Origin: an uncultured Parabacteroides sp.
Lineage (GTDB): Bacteria > Bacteroidota > Bacteroidia > Bacteroidales > Tannerellaceae
Direction of reading: 5' to 3'
Length of the DNA: 62,455 nucleotides
Assembly: GCF_947855115.1 (NCBI RefSeq)
Contig: NZ_CANTZW010000027.1
Span: 1 to 62,455, forward strand
The translations under genes were made by a program, and so were the position numbers. Shown here one piece after another: positions 8,617 through 17,297 of this stretch. The notes beneath the pieces were generated by a model. It saw nothing but the letters and a program-made list of their open reading frames with translations. It searched no databases and had not been told where the DNA came from. Every line of letters begins with the position of its first letter. Within the stretch, counting starts at the first letter, position 1.

Positions 8617-9507
8617 ATGGAGAATCATAAAGTTAAAATATTAGTGTGTTGCCATAAAGAGGCTTATGTTCCTAATGATGATATCTATTTACCGATACAT
8701 GTAGGAAAAGCTATATCCAAGAAGGATCTAGGTTTTCAGGGAGATGATGAGGGAGACAATATAAGCTATAAAAATCCACATTATTGTGAGTTAACCGCAT
8801 TGTATTGGGCTTGGAAAAATTTGCGTAATGTTGATTATATAGGGCTTTGTCATTATAGAAGATATTTTGATTTTAGAACTAAACCTTTTGTGAAGAAAGA
8901 AGCTGTTGTAGTTTCCAAAGAATGGTTTCGTATGCATTCGAAATCTCTTTCACTAAATGCTGATACCTTCATTTTTGATGTTGTTTTGCCAATGTCTATT
9001 CCGTTTAGAATGAATATATTAGAGCGTCATGCCTTGAATTTGAATTTTATGGATATGGCGGTTATGGAGAAAGTAGTATTGAAGTTGTATCCTGAATATA
9101 GAAAATCATTAGAATATGTATTTTATCATTCCTCGGATGTGCCTCAGAGAAATATGTTTTTAATGAAGAAAGAATATTTTGATCGTTATTGTGAGTTTCT
9201 GTTTAATATATTATTTGAGGTAGAAAAGTATGTGAAACTTTCACCATATGCCTATTATAGAAGGGTTTTTGGATTTATGGGAGAAATTTTACTCCCTTTA
9301 TTTTGTTATCATAATAAATTAAAGACGCAACGCCGCTATATTGTATATATTGATAATAACGGGAAAAATAGATCTGATATGTTTAATACGGTAAAATATA
9401 TTCTTTCTAATATCTCATTTAAACTAAATGAATTGTCTACTAAGCCTATTTATTCAGTCTGGAAGAAAGATTTATTAGAGAGTGAGTTTCCTGATTTGTT
9501 TAAATAG
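8617..9507 (+). CDS. DUF4422 capsular glycosyltransferase
   Basis: Protein of 296 residues matching the DUF4422 pattern found in many capsule loci. It shows ILVCCHKEAYVP at the start, then YCELTALYWAWKNL and DYIGLCHYRRYFDF (about residues 60-92). Family members are thought to be glycosyltransferases; for some, a hexose such as galactose is proposed. It directly follows glf, so transfer of Galf or Galp is plausible but unproven. From this gene to about 14290 the DNA is visibly more AT-rich than the flanks, as is usual for serotype-specific genes. Confidence 0.8.
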   Translation: MENHKVKILVCCHKEAYVPNDDIYLPIHVGKAISKKDLGFQGDDEGDNISYKNPHYCELTALYWAWKNLRNVDYIGLCHYRRYFDFRTKPFVKKEAVVVSKEWFRMHSKSLSLNADTFIFDVVLPMSIPFRMNILERHALNLNFMDMAVMEKVVLKLYPEYRKSLEYVFYHSSDVPQRNMFLMKKEYFDRYCEFLFNILFEVEKYVKLSPYAYYRRVFGFMGEILLPLFCYHNKLKTQRRYIVYIDNNGKNRSDMFNTVKYILSNISFKLNELSTKPIYSVWKKDLLESEFPDLFK

Positions 9508-9544
9508 CTATGTGAACTGTATATGTTAATGCTGAGGGCTTGAT

Positions 9545-10882
9545 ATGCTTATTTTTGTAATTGTTTTCTTGCTGATTTTTTTAGTTGGTATAAATAAAAT
9601 TTGCTGTAAAGATAATATTTCACGATTATGTGTTAATATTCATACAATATGGTGGTCTTTATTGGTTGTTATATCATTACTTAATATGTTTTCAATGAAG
9701 GATGTATCTTCATTTACATATTTTTTGATATGTTCTTATTATATTTCGTTCAATGTTGGCTTTTTGATGGCGAATTCTGTTTTTGGAAGTAAAGTATATG
9801 CGCTTTGTAATCCTACTAAGAATTTGGATTATTATTTACGTAGTAGAGTTTTTAATATTGCATTGTTGTTATTTGCTATATTTTCAATATATTTAGTTTA
9901 TCGCTTTTTAGATGTAGTATTAATTTCTACATTTTCTGAAGCTCATTTGCTTAGTATCGATTATGAATTATATGGGTCTCCTTTAGCTATGATCATTTTT
10001 AATAATGCAACGGTGCCGTTATCTTATTTTTCAATGGTCTTGTTTGCGTTCTTATACCTGAAAAGAAATTTTAGTTTAGTGTTTTTGTATTTATTTTTCT
10101 ATATTACATTGGTCTTTCTAGTAGGATTTGATAAGGGTACAATATTAATGTTTGTTCTGCAATTTGTTTTGATTTGTTTGCTCTTGTATAAAGTCGATAT
10201 GTCTTATATAGTCGGATGCTATAGTATGAACAAACGTCAAATAACAAAATCTGTAATATTTGTTATGATATTGATTATGATAACAGGTGTTTTGAGTTCT
10301 TTGAGAAAGACAGATAGTATAGATATAGTTCTTCTTAGTTTGTACGATTCTTTATACGATTTTTTAGAGGAAATTGTTGTGTATTTAGTTGGTCCATTTA
10401 GAGCTTTAGACTATGCGGTGAATTCTGATTCTTTTTTGGATAAACTAGGTGGTTGTCATTTTGGAGAGGCTACATTTTTAGGTTTTAGTAAGCTTCTTTA
10501 TTGGATATTCTCACTGGTCGGAATAGATTATAATAGCTCATATGAGCTTATAGGTAATACATTGCAGGAGACTTCTGTGGATATTAATTCTTCTGCAACT
10601 TCCTTTAATTTTGCTTTCTCTTCAATTCTGTATTATTATCTTGATTTTAAGGTTTTAGGTGTAATTACTATTCCTTTTTGTCTTGGAATTGTATTAAGAA
10701 TATTAATAAATAAATTTCATCATTATCCATCAATCCCTGCTTTTGCTTTGTTCGTCTATTTGCTTACTATTTGCTTGACAGGTTTCTTTACTTGGGATTT
10801 ATCAAAACCGGGGCCTGCTGCCTATTGCCTGTATTTGTTGTTTTTCCATTATTCTTTTGTGTTTAAAAGAGTTTATACATAA
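9545..10882 (+). CDS. wzy: Wzy-type capsule polymerase
   Basis: Very hydrophobic protein of 445 residues with about 10-12 predicted membrane helices. A larger hydrophilic stretch of about 100 residues (near 250-350) probably lies in the periplasm. This topology, position among glycosyltransferases and lack of other motifs are typical of polymerases that join flipped repeat units. Wzy proteins share little sequence, so the call rests on topology and context. The gene is strongly AT-rich. Confidence 0.75.
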   Translation: MLIFVIVFLLIFLVGINKICCKDNISRLCVNIHTIWWSLLVVISLLNMFSMKDVSSFTYFLICSYYISFNVGFLMANSVFGSKVYALCNPTKNLDYYLRSRVFNIALLLFAIFSIYLVYRFLDVVLISTFSEAHLLSIDYELYGSPLAMIIFNNATVPLSYFSMVLFAFLYLKRNFSLVFLYLFFYITLVFLVGFDKGTILMFVLQFVLICLLLYKVDMSYIVGCYSMNKRQITKSVIFVMILIMITGVLSSLRKTDSIDIVLLSLYDSLYDFLEEIVVYLVGPFRALDYAVNSDSFLDKLGGCHFGEATFLGFSKLLYWIFSLVGIDYNSSYELIGNTLQETSVDINSSATSFNFAFSSILYYYLDFKVLGVITIPFCLGIVLRILINKFHHYPSIPAFALFVYLLTICLTGFFTWDLSKPGPAAYCLYLLFFHYSFVFKRVYT

Positions 10883-10904
10883 TGTTTGTAAATAGAATAT
10901 AGTA

Positions 10905-11648
10905 ATGAAAGTATCTGTAGCTATGGCTGTTTATAATGGAGAGAAATATGTGAGAGATCAGATTGTTTCTATACTCAGCCAGTTGAGAAAGGATGATGAA
11001 CTTATCATATCCCATGATGAATCGTCTGATAATTCATTGTCAATATTGACAGAGTTCGCTCAGTCTGATAAAAGGGTGAAGATATATGATAATCCCTATA
11101 AACTAGGTGTTGTGAAAAACTTTCAAAATGCGGTGGAACATTGTTTGGGGGATATTATCTTTCTGTCAGATCAAGATGACGTGTGGTTGCCTAATAAAGT
11201 CGATAAGGTACTTCGTGAATTTGAAAATCCCCATGTTGCCGTAGTGATTCATGATTCAAAGCTTACAGATTCAGACTTGAATGTAAGGTTTGAGTCAACG
11301 TTTAAATTAAGAGGTGGTGTAAGAACCTCTTTCTTGGGAAATATATATAGGCTTAGCTATATTGGATGTTGTATGGCTTTCAGATCCTTTTATAAGGAAC
11401 TGGTAGTACCTTTCCCTACAATTTATAGATCTCATGATTGGTGGATAGGGAGTATGTTATCTTGTGGAAAAACAAAAATTAAAGCTATAGATGAAGCTTT
11501 GATTCTGCATCGTGAGCATGCGAATAATGCGACGCCCAAAAGTAGACCTCCATTGAACTATCAGCTTCAAGTTCGTTGGATTATTATAAAAAATGTAATA
11601 GCCAGATATCTCTATAAAATCAGGATTGATAAATCTCATAATCTCTAG
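10905..11648 (+). CDS. family 2 glycosyltransferase
   Basis: GT-A type glycosyltransferase of 247 residues. The N terminus SVAMAVYNGEKYVRDQIVSI, the nucleotide-binding DELIISHDESSDNS, and the DQDDVW motif (metal-binding DxD, about residues 88-93) are all clear. It resembles rhamnosyl- or galactosyl-type GT2 enzymes of capsule loci. The donor cannot be read from the sequence. Its 3' end overlaps the next gene's first ATG by 23 bp. Confidence 0.9.
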   Translation: MKVSVAMAVYNGEKYVRDQIVSILSQLRKDDELIISHDESSDNSLSILTEFAQSDKRVKIYDNPYKLGVVKNFQNAVEHCLGDIIFLSDQDDVWLPNKVDKVLREFENPHVAVVIHDSKLTDSDLNVRFESTFKLRGGVRTSFLGNIYRLSYIGCCMAFRSFYKELVVPFPTIYRSHDWWIGSMLSCGKTKIKAIDEALILHREHANNATPKSRPPLNYQLQVRWIIIKNVIARYLYKIRIDKSHNL

Positions 11649-12615
11649 TCTTATGTCAATGTCTCTTTTTAAAATATATAGTAAGATAGCTCTGTTATCT
11701 CCTAGGATTGAAGTCTTACTTCGACAAATGTATTGGTATAATCACAATTTAGTATCGAGATATAATCCTAATACGGTTTCGGCAAGTCTATTTCCTGTGA
11801 CAGACATACATACTGTTGATTTTGATGCGATTCTTGAACGTTTAGAGGGCTGGGGAGTTCGTAAAGGTTCTTTATTAATAGTTCACTCTTCATACGACTC
11901 ATTAAAAGCTACGGGATTGTCTCCTCTTGAGATAATAAATAAACTTCGTGGTTTGATAGGAGAAGAAGGCACTCTTGCTATGCCTGTGATACGGCATTAT
12001 AAAAATGAGCCATCTCCAATTGAGAAATTAAAACGAGATTTCGTTTACCCTGAATGTGTGTATAATCCAAAAAGGACACCTGTTGTATCAGGCTTATTGC
12101 CCACTTTCTTGATGAGGATGCCTGATGCTGAAATAAGTCTGCATCCATTGAATCCTCTATGTGCCATAGGTCCTTTAGCCAAAGATATGATGCGGCATAA
12201 TATTGAAGGGGACATTCCATCTCCGCATGGCATTCATTCCGCATGGTACTTTTGTGTGAGTCATAATGCTTTCGTGTGTAGTTTAGGAACAGATCTTAGG
12301 CACCATAATACTATTGGGCATGTGGCTGAAGAGGCTTTTGGTAATTGGTATTGGGGTGATGATGATTGGTATAGTGTTCGGAATTTTAGAATAGAAATAG
12401 AGAGAAATAATACTATTGATTTAAAGGTTAAGGAGCGAAAAGCTAAGTGGGGAATGTTACATCAAGCAGAGCTGAATAGATATAAAGATCTCTTAGATAA
12501 TAGAATTATCAAATCTCAAAGATTTGATAATGTCCTAGTTGAATTTGAAGAATCTTCTAAACTTATAAACTATCTAATGTCTAAGAATAGTAGGGGTTAT
12601 CCATATTTTAAATAA
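11626..12615 (+). CDS. AAC(3)-fold N-acyltransferase
   Basis: Protein of 329 residues matching the aminoglycoside 3-N-acetyltransferase superfamily. It shows LLIVHSSYDSLKATG (about 85-99), GEEGTLAMPVI, SLHPLNPLCAIGP and LGTDLRHHNTIGHVAEE. In polysaccharide loci members of this fold acylate amino sugars rather than antibiotics. The start is uncertain; ATG codons at 11653 or 11659 would remove the overlap with the preceding gene. It is followed 19 bp later by an ACP and an adenylating ligase. Use of an ACP-bound acyl donor is therefore an attractive inference. I do not regard it as a resistance gene. Confidence 0.78.
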   Translation: MINLIISSLMSMSLFKIYSKIALLSPRIEVLLRQMYWYNHNLVSRYNPNTVSASLFPVTDIHTVDFDAILERLEGWGVRKGSLLIVHSSYDSLKATGLSPLEIINKLRGLIGEEGTLAMPVIRHYKNEPSPIEKLKRDFVYPECVYNPKRTPVVSGLLPTFLMRMPDAEISLHPLNPLCAIGPLAKDMMRHNIEGDIPSPHGIHSAWYFCVSHNAFVCSLGTDLRHHNTIGHVAEEAFGNWYWGDDDWYSVRNFRIEIERNNTIDLKVKERKAKWGMLHQAELNRYKDLLDNRIIKSQRFDNVLVEFEESSKLINYLMSKNSRGYPYFK

Positions 12616-12634
12616 ACGATTAATAGATGTTTTT

Positions 12635-12877
12635 ATGATGAATAATTTAGAAAAACTTAATCAAGCATTTGTCGATGCTTTTGCTATTGATAAAAAATAC
12701 TTAAAGGATTTGGTATATAAAGGTGTTAGCAATTGGGATTCTGTAGGTCAAATGGTTTTGATCGCTAACCTTGAGGAAGCCTTTGATATTGAAATAAAAT
12801 CTGATGATATTATGGATATAAATTCTTATGAGGCTGCGGTGTTGATTCTTATGCGAAAATATAATATATCGTTCTAA
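12635..12877 (+). CDS. acyl carrier protein, copy 1
   Basis: ACP of 80 residues. The phosphopantetheine site is NWDSVGQM with Ser36, followed by helix-II-like MVLIANLEEAFDIEI. One bp separates it from the adenylating ligase gene, so they form a loading pair. It is distinct from a fatty-acid ACP, whose site is usually DSLD. A second capsule ACP lies at 24245. Confidence 0.88.
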   Translation: MMNNLEKLNQAFVDAFAIDKKYLKDLVYKGVSNWDSVGQMVLIANLEEAFDIEIKSDDIMDINSYEAAVLILMRKYNISF

Positions 12878-12878
12878 G

Positions 12879-14291
12879 ATGTTTGATTTACAGAAGTATT
12901 CCTCAAGATTGGCTATAAGATCTGATATAGGAGAATCTATTACATATGCTGAGTTAACTATTGAGACGGAAAAATTTCGCGATGCAATTCCGTATGATGG
13001 TCTTGTTTTCATTCTTTGTGAAAACGTAATGGGTTCCTTGTTAGGTTATATATCATGTATGACTAAACATATTCCATGTGTCTTATTAGATGGAAGTAAG
13101 GACATAGAGCTTATTCAGCATCTTATTGCTATCTATCATCCTGAGTTCATTTGGTTATCTCAAAAAAGGGTTGGAGAATTTGTTGGTACTGTTATTTACA
13201 AATATGAAAATTATTCTATGCTGCAAATGCGGTATGATAGGGATTTCAGTGAAAAAGATAAAGAGATCAACCCAAATCTACTCTTATGTTTGACTACATC
13301 AGGTAGTACGGCTTCTCCTAAGTTTGTTAGGCTCTCTGAAAAAAATCTGAGAAGTAATGCGGAGTCTATCGCAGAGTATCTTCAGATTGATGAGAATGAA
13401 CGCCCCGTGATGTCGTTGCCAATGTATTATAGTTTTGGTATGTCGGTTATTAACTCTCATTTAATTAAGGGTGCTACTATTTTACTAACTGATAAAACAG
13501 TGTTGCAGCGTGATTTCTGGGACTTTATTAAAGAAGAAAAAGCGACATCTATTGCCGGTGTTCCATATACGTATGAGATGTTGAGACGTTTAAATTTTTT
13601 CTGTATGGATTTGCCTTATTTGAAGACAATGACGCAAGCAGGGGGTAAGATGATTTCTGCTTACGTAAAGGAATATGTGGATTTTGCAGAGGCAAACAAT
13701 AAGCGATTTGTTGTAATGTATGGCCAGACAGAGGCCTCTCCTCGAATGAGTTATCTTCCTCATGACAAGGCGGTTGATAAATACGCATCAATTGGCATAG
13801 CTATACCAGGAGGTAAATTCTCATTGATAGATGCCGGAGGCGATGTCATAAAGGATGCCGATGTTGAGGGAGAATTGGTATACGAGGGGGAGAATGTCTG
13901 TTTGGGATATTCTGAAAAACGACAAGATTTACAACTGGGCGATGAAAATCAAGGAATCCTTTATACGGGCGATATAGCTAAAAGGGATGTAGATGGCTTT
14001 TTCTATATAGAGGGACGTATGAAAAGATTTGTGAAGGTTATGGGGAATCGTTGTAATTTGGATGCTGTTGAGCAATTTGTGAAGGTTATTACAGCTGATT
14101 GCGCATGTGTTGGTGTGGATGATCGAATTTCTGTTTTTGTGACACAGAATGGATTGGAAGATGATATAAAGCATTTTTTGGTAGCAAAAACCGGTTTTAA
14201 TCAGAGTGTTTTTCGTGTACTTGTTATAGCTGTTATTCCTAAATCTAATTCTGGTAAAATACAATATCCAGAATTACAGAGAATGTTATAA
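12879..14291 (+). CDS. AMP-binding acyl/aminoacyl-ACP ligase
   Basis: ANL-superfamily adenylating enzyme of 470 residues. It would activate a carboxylic acid with ATP and load it on the ACP encoded 1 bp upstream. Motifs in order are LTTSGSTASPK (P-loop, 138-148), YGQTEAS (281-287), YTGDIAKRDVDGFFYIEGR, and a C-terminal Lys in NSGKIQY. The size resembles stand-alone ligases of the D-alanyl-carrier type more than acyl-CoA synthetases with large N domains. The acid cannot be deduced. Its product may feed the AAC(3)-like acyltransferase two genes upstream. Confidence 0.87.
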   Translation: MFDLQKYSSRLAIRSDIGESITYAELTIETEKFRDAIPYDGLVFILCENVMGSLLGYISCMTKHIPCVLLDGSKDIELIQHLIAIYHPEFIWLSQKRVGEFVGTVIYKYENYSMLQMRYDRDFSEKDKEINPNLLLCLTTSGSTASPKFVRLSEKNLRSNAESIAEYLQIDENERPVMSLPMYYSFGMSVINSHLIKGATILLTDKTVLQRDFWDFIKEEKATSIAGVPYTYEMLRRLNFFCMDLPYLKTMTQAGGKMISAYVKEYVDFAEANNKRFVVMYGQTEASPRMSYLPHDKAVDKYASIGIAIPGGKFSLIDAGGDVIKDADVEGELVYEGENVCLGYSEKRQDLQLGDENQGILYTGDIAKRDVDGFFYIEGRMKRFVKVMGNRCNLDAVEQFVKVITADCACVGVDDRISVFVTQNGLEDDIKHFLVAKTGFNQSVFRVLVIAVIPKSNSGKIQYPELQRML

Positions 14292-14293
14292 AC

Positions 14294-15373
14294 ATGGTAA
14301 ATAGATTAGAGAAAGGGTTTGCTCCTTTATGCTTCATTCAAGAGGGTAAACTTATTTGCTATAAAAGGGGATGTTTGTGGGTTTTGGCTGGGAATAAAGT
14401 GTTAGATAAATATCCAATATTTAATAGTGCCAAAGAGTTTCTTATAGGTGCGATAAATCCTTTTTCCCGTCTGTTAAGACTCGGTATCCGTGCCTCTATT
14501 GTCTTGGATGAGAATCGTGTTTTGTTTTCTAGGGGAAATCATATTTTTGAGTTGGATCTGTTGTCGGGCGAACGTTCCGGTGGGTATTTCATCGGGGATG
14601 GCTTGCGTCCTTTGGCTTTTACGAGGGTAGAGGGCATAAGTGGTTTTGACGATGCGGTCGTGTTTGGGGGATATCTCATGAATATGGACAAGGAGCCTGT
14701 GCATATCTACAAGCGGAAGTCTGTAGATCAGTGGGAGGTGGTCCATACGTTTGAGCGGGGTGCCATTAATCATGTGCATACTATCGTGGCCGATCCTTAC
14801 AGGGATTGTCTCTGGGCTTTTACCGGGGATTTCAATGAGGCTTCCGCAATCTGGAAAATCACGGATAATTTCAAGAAAGTGGAACGTGTGGCCTGGAATG
14901 ACCAGCAGTATAGGGGATGTGTAGTATTCCCGGTGAAGGAAGGCTTGTTGTATGCCACGGATGCTCCCTTCGCCAAAAATTTTATTTACTTGATGAATCC
15001 GGATACGATGGAATTGAAAAGGATTGCGCCGATTGACGGATCTTGTATCTATGGATGCCAATGCGGTGATCAATTTGTCTTCTCGTCTACGGTGGAACCG
15101 GACGGAAGGGATAGCTCTTTGTTCAAGCTCTTTACGAGCCGTAAGCGAGGGGCTGGTATCACGGATATGTATGTGCATCTTTATTGTGGCAATCTATCGA
15201 AAGGGTTTGGGGAGATCTACAAGGAGAGGAAGGATCTTTGGCCTTATGCGTTTCAGTTTGGTGTCTTTCGTTTTCCGTATGGAAAGAATGACTCGAGCGT
15301 TCTCTATTTCCAGCCGGTAGCCACGAATCGGAATGATTTGCGCCTGCTGTCCTTGGACTTATCTGAAAAATAA
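14294..15373 (+). CDS. uncharacterised capsule-locus protein, possibly a beta-propeller
   Basis: Protein of 359 residues that I do not recognise. There is no signal peptide or membrane helix, so it is probably cytoplasmic. It contains short beta-strand-rich units of the form readout-then-label: HIFELDLLSGE, DCLWAFTGDF, GLLYATDAPF, NFIYLMNPDTMEL and QFVFSSTVEP. These suggest a propeller with about 6-7 blades. Propellers in capsule loci could be lyases, scaffold proteins or unusual transferases. It starts 2 bp after the ligase stop, so it is co-expressed. Confidence 0.6.
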   Translation: MVNRLEKGFAPLCFIQEGKLICYKRGCLWVLAGNKVLDKYPIFNSAKEFLIGAINPFSRLLRLGIRASIVLDENRVLFSRGNHIFELDLLSGERSGGYFIGDGLRPLAFTRVEGISGFDDAVVFGGYLMNMDKEPVHIYKRKSVDQWEVVHTFERGAINHVHTIVADPYRDCLWAFTGDFNEASAIWKITDNFKKVERVAWNDQQYRGCVVFPVKEGLLYATDAPFAKNFIYLMNPDTMELKRIAPIDGSCIYGCQCGDQFVFSSTVEPDGRDSSLFKLFTSRKRGAGITDMYVHLYCGNLSKGFGEIYKERKDLWPYAFQFGVFRFPYGKNDSSVLYFQPVATNRNDLRLLSLDLSEK

Positions 15374-15390
15374 TAAATCTATGATATATC

Positions 15391-16482
15391 ATGTCAATCT
15401 TTAAAGACAAAGTCCTGTTGATCACAGGCGGCACTGGTTCCTTTGGGAACGCTGTGCTTCGTCGTTTCTTAGATAGCGACATTAAGGAAATCCGTATCTT
15501 CTCGCGAGATGAGAAGAAACAGGATGATATGCGTCATTATCTTCAAGCTCAGCGTCCGGGAGTAGCTAACAAGGTAAAGTTTTATATAGGTAATGTACGC
15601 CAGCGTGAAGCTGTGGATTTTGTGATGGACGGGGTGGACTATGTGTTTGCTGCTGCTGCATTGAAGCAGGTACCTAGCTGTGAATTCTTTCCAATGGAGG
15701 CGGTTCGTACGAATGTGGAAGGAACGAACAATGTGTTGCTTTCGGCTATTGAGCATGAGGTGAAGAATGTGGTGGTACTTTCTACCGATAAGGCGGCCTA
15801 TCCGATCAATGCTATGGGAATCTCCAAAGCAATGATGGAGAAAGTGGCGATCGCACAAGGACGTGCTTTGGGCGCTAATGCGAAGACTACGATTTGTTGT
15901 ACTCGTTATGGTAACGTGATGGCGAGCCGTGGTTCGGTGATTCCTTTGTGGGTGGAGCAGATGATGGATGGTAAGCCGATCACTATCACGGATCCGAATA
16001 TGACTCGCTTTATGATGACGTTAGATGATGCGGTGGATTTGGTGGTGTATGCCTTTATGCATGGAGAGAATGGGGATCTATTCGTGCAGAAAGCTCCTGC
16101 CGCTACACTTTCTACATTGGCTACGGCTTTGAAAGAGGTTTATGCCAAAGTGGATCCTGTGTATGTCAATACGGAGGTGAAGGTGATCGGTACCCGCCAC
16201 GGTGAGAAACTTTATGAGACATTGGTGACTCGTGAGGAGATGGCGAAGGCGATCGATATGGGAGACTATTACCGGATTCCTTGTGATAACCGTGATCTGA
16301 ATTATGATAAGTTTTTTACTGAAGGTAATGAGGATGTTTCGATTATCGAAGATTATCATAGCCACAATACGGCACGTTTAGACGTGGAAAGTATGAAGAA
16401 GCTGCTGCTACGTCTGCGTTTCATCCAGGAGGACTTGGGGTTAGTGGAACGGGCGAAAGCTAAGGAGATCCGGAGCGAATAG
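15391..16482 (+). CDS. fnlA: UDP-GlcNAc 4,6-dehydratase/5-epimerase (FnlA/CapE)
   Basis: Soluble SDR enzyme of 363 residues, first step from UDP-GlcNAc towards UDP-N-acetyl-L-fucosamine. The NAD site is ITGGTGSFGNAV (about 11-22). The block STDKAAYPINAMGISK has Met in place of the usual catalytic Tyr, as in this inverting dehydratase group. RFMMTLDDAVDL and GTRHGEKLYE are further family marks. The other two pathway enzymes follow at 17298 and 18509, but a decayed small gene now separates them from this one. Confidence 0.93.
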   Translation: MSIFKDKVLLITGGTGSFGNAVLRRFLDSDIKEIRIFSRDEKKQDDMRHYLQAQRPGVANKVKFYIGNVRQREAVDFVMDGVDYVFAAAALKQVPSCEFFPMEAVRTNVEGTNNVLLSAIEHEVKNVVVLSTDKAAYPINAMGISKAMMEKVAIAQGRALGANAKTTICCTRYGNVMASRGSVIPLWVEQMMDGKPITITDPNMTRFMMTLDDAVDLVVYAFMHGENGDLFVQKAPAATLSTLATALKEVYAKVDPVYVNTEVKVIGTRHGEKLYETLVTREEMAKAIDMGDYYRIPCDNRDLNYDKFFTEGNEDVSIIEDYHSHNTARLDVESMKKLLLRLRFIQEDLGLVERAKAKEIRSE

Positions 16483-16532
16483 GTGTGTAAATAGTTAATA
16501 ATAAGTAAAAAAACACAGTGAAATTTGTCTTT

Positions 16533-17261
16533 ATGATAGATGAATCATTTACTATAGAGATAAATAGCAATATAGATTGTGTTATGGGAAAAGATAAAGT
16601 AACAAAGCGTAAGTTTAAGGCTCCAGAAGAGTGGCAAGCTATTTGGGAAAAACGTTTTTCTTATCTACCAAAAAAGAAAGAGACAAGTTGATTTATGGTG
16701 ATGAGCTTGTAAAGGTATCGTCTCAAGAGCTAGCTTGTCCTCGTATAGATACTTATCCTTACTTGATGTAGCCTTAATTTATAAGGCTTCAATAAAAATA
16801 TCGCATTTCGTACAGCGAGTAGACGATATTTATTTAGATAATTCGTTTTTGAAGTATAATTTGCTTTATACGTTTCGCTCTCCAAAGAGCCATCAGTGAT
16901 ATTATTTGAAGGTACATTGTAATAGTAAGGATAAATATAGCTTGATGACAAGACTGAATGAGACTTGTCCGGTCATCATACTTGTATCGCTATTATGCGA
17001 GAAATTGTTAACTTAAATCCTTATACGTCATTTGGGTTCATAGGGGCTAATATGGCAAATGAGCCTTCTCGGATGACTGAACGTTTTAAGGTATATAGCC
17101 GTATGATGGCAACTTATTTTAGCCGTGATGAGTTTAGGTATTTTGTTCAAATAAGTAAAAGCACTGATATTCTTATTAGAAATTCCGAATTGACATTGCA
17201 TCTTGGATTTCCTAGGATTATTTCTGAAAATTTTATTCAACTGTATGACTATTTTGATTAG
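16533..17261 (+). pseudogene. frameshifted small gene between fnlA and fnlB
   Basis: Segments of one protein appear in successive frames. MGKDKVTKRKFKAPEEW...YLPKK occupies 16584-16680. After a shift in an A-rich run comes RDKLIYGDELVKVSSQ, to about 16770. Then come VALIYKASIKISHFVQRVDD, to about 16900, and a fragment SKDKYSLMTRLNETCP. The last block MREIVNLNPYTSFGFIGAN...YDYFD ends at 17261. At least three frameshifts are needed. The last block resembles a small uncharacterised Bacteroides protein I remember but cannot name. A 52-codon ORF at 16533-16691 is probably only the 5' remnant. Confidence 0.65.
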
Positions 17262-17297
17262 TCTTTCTTTTCTACTTCTTTAAATAGGCGAAATAGT

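Noticed and set aside
11626..12615. Aminoglycoside resistance gene
   Set aside because: Only the fold matches AAC(3). The gene is embedded in a capsule operon next to an ACP and ligase, so sugar acylation is far more likely.
14474..15178. Long minus-strand ORF (234 codons)
   Set aside because: Lies opposite the capsule gene at 14294-15373, gives low-complexity His/Arg-rich protein and matches nothing.
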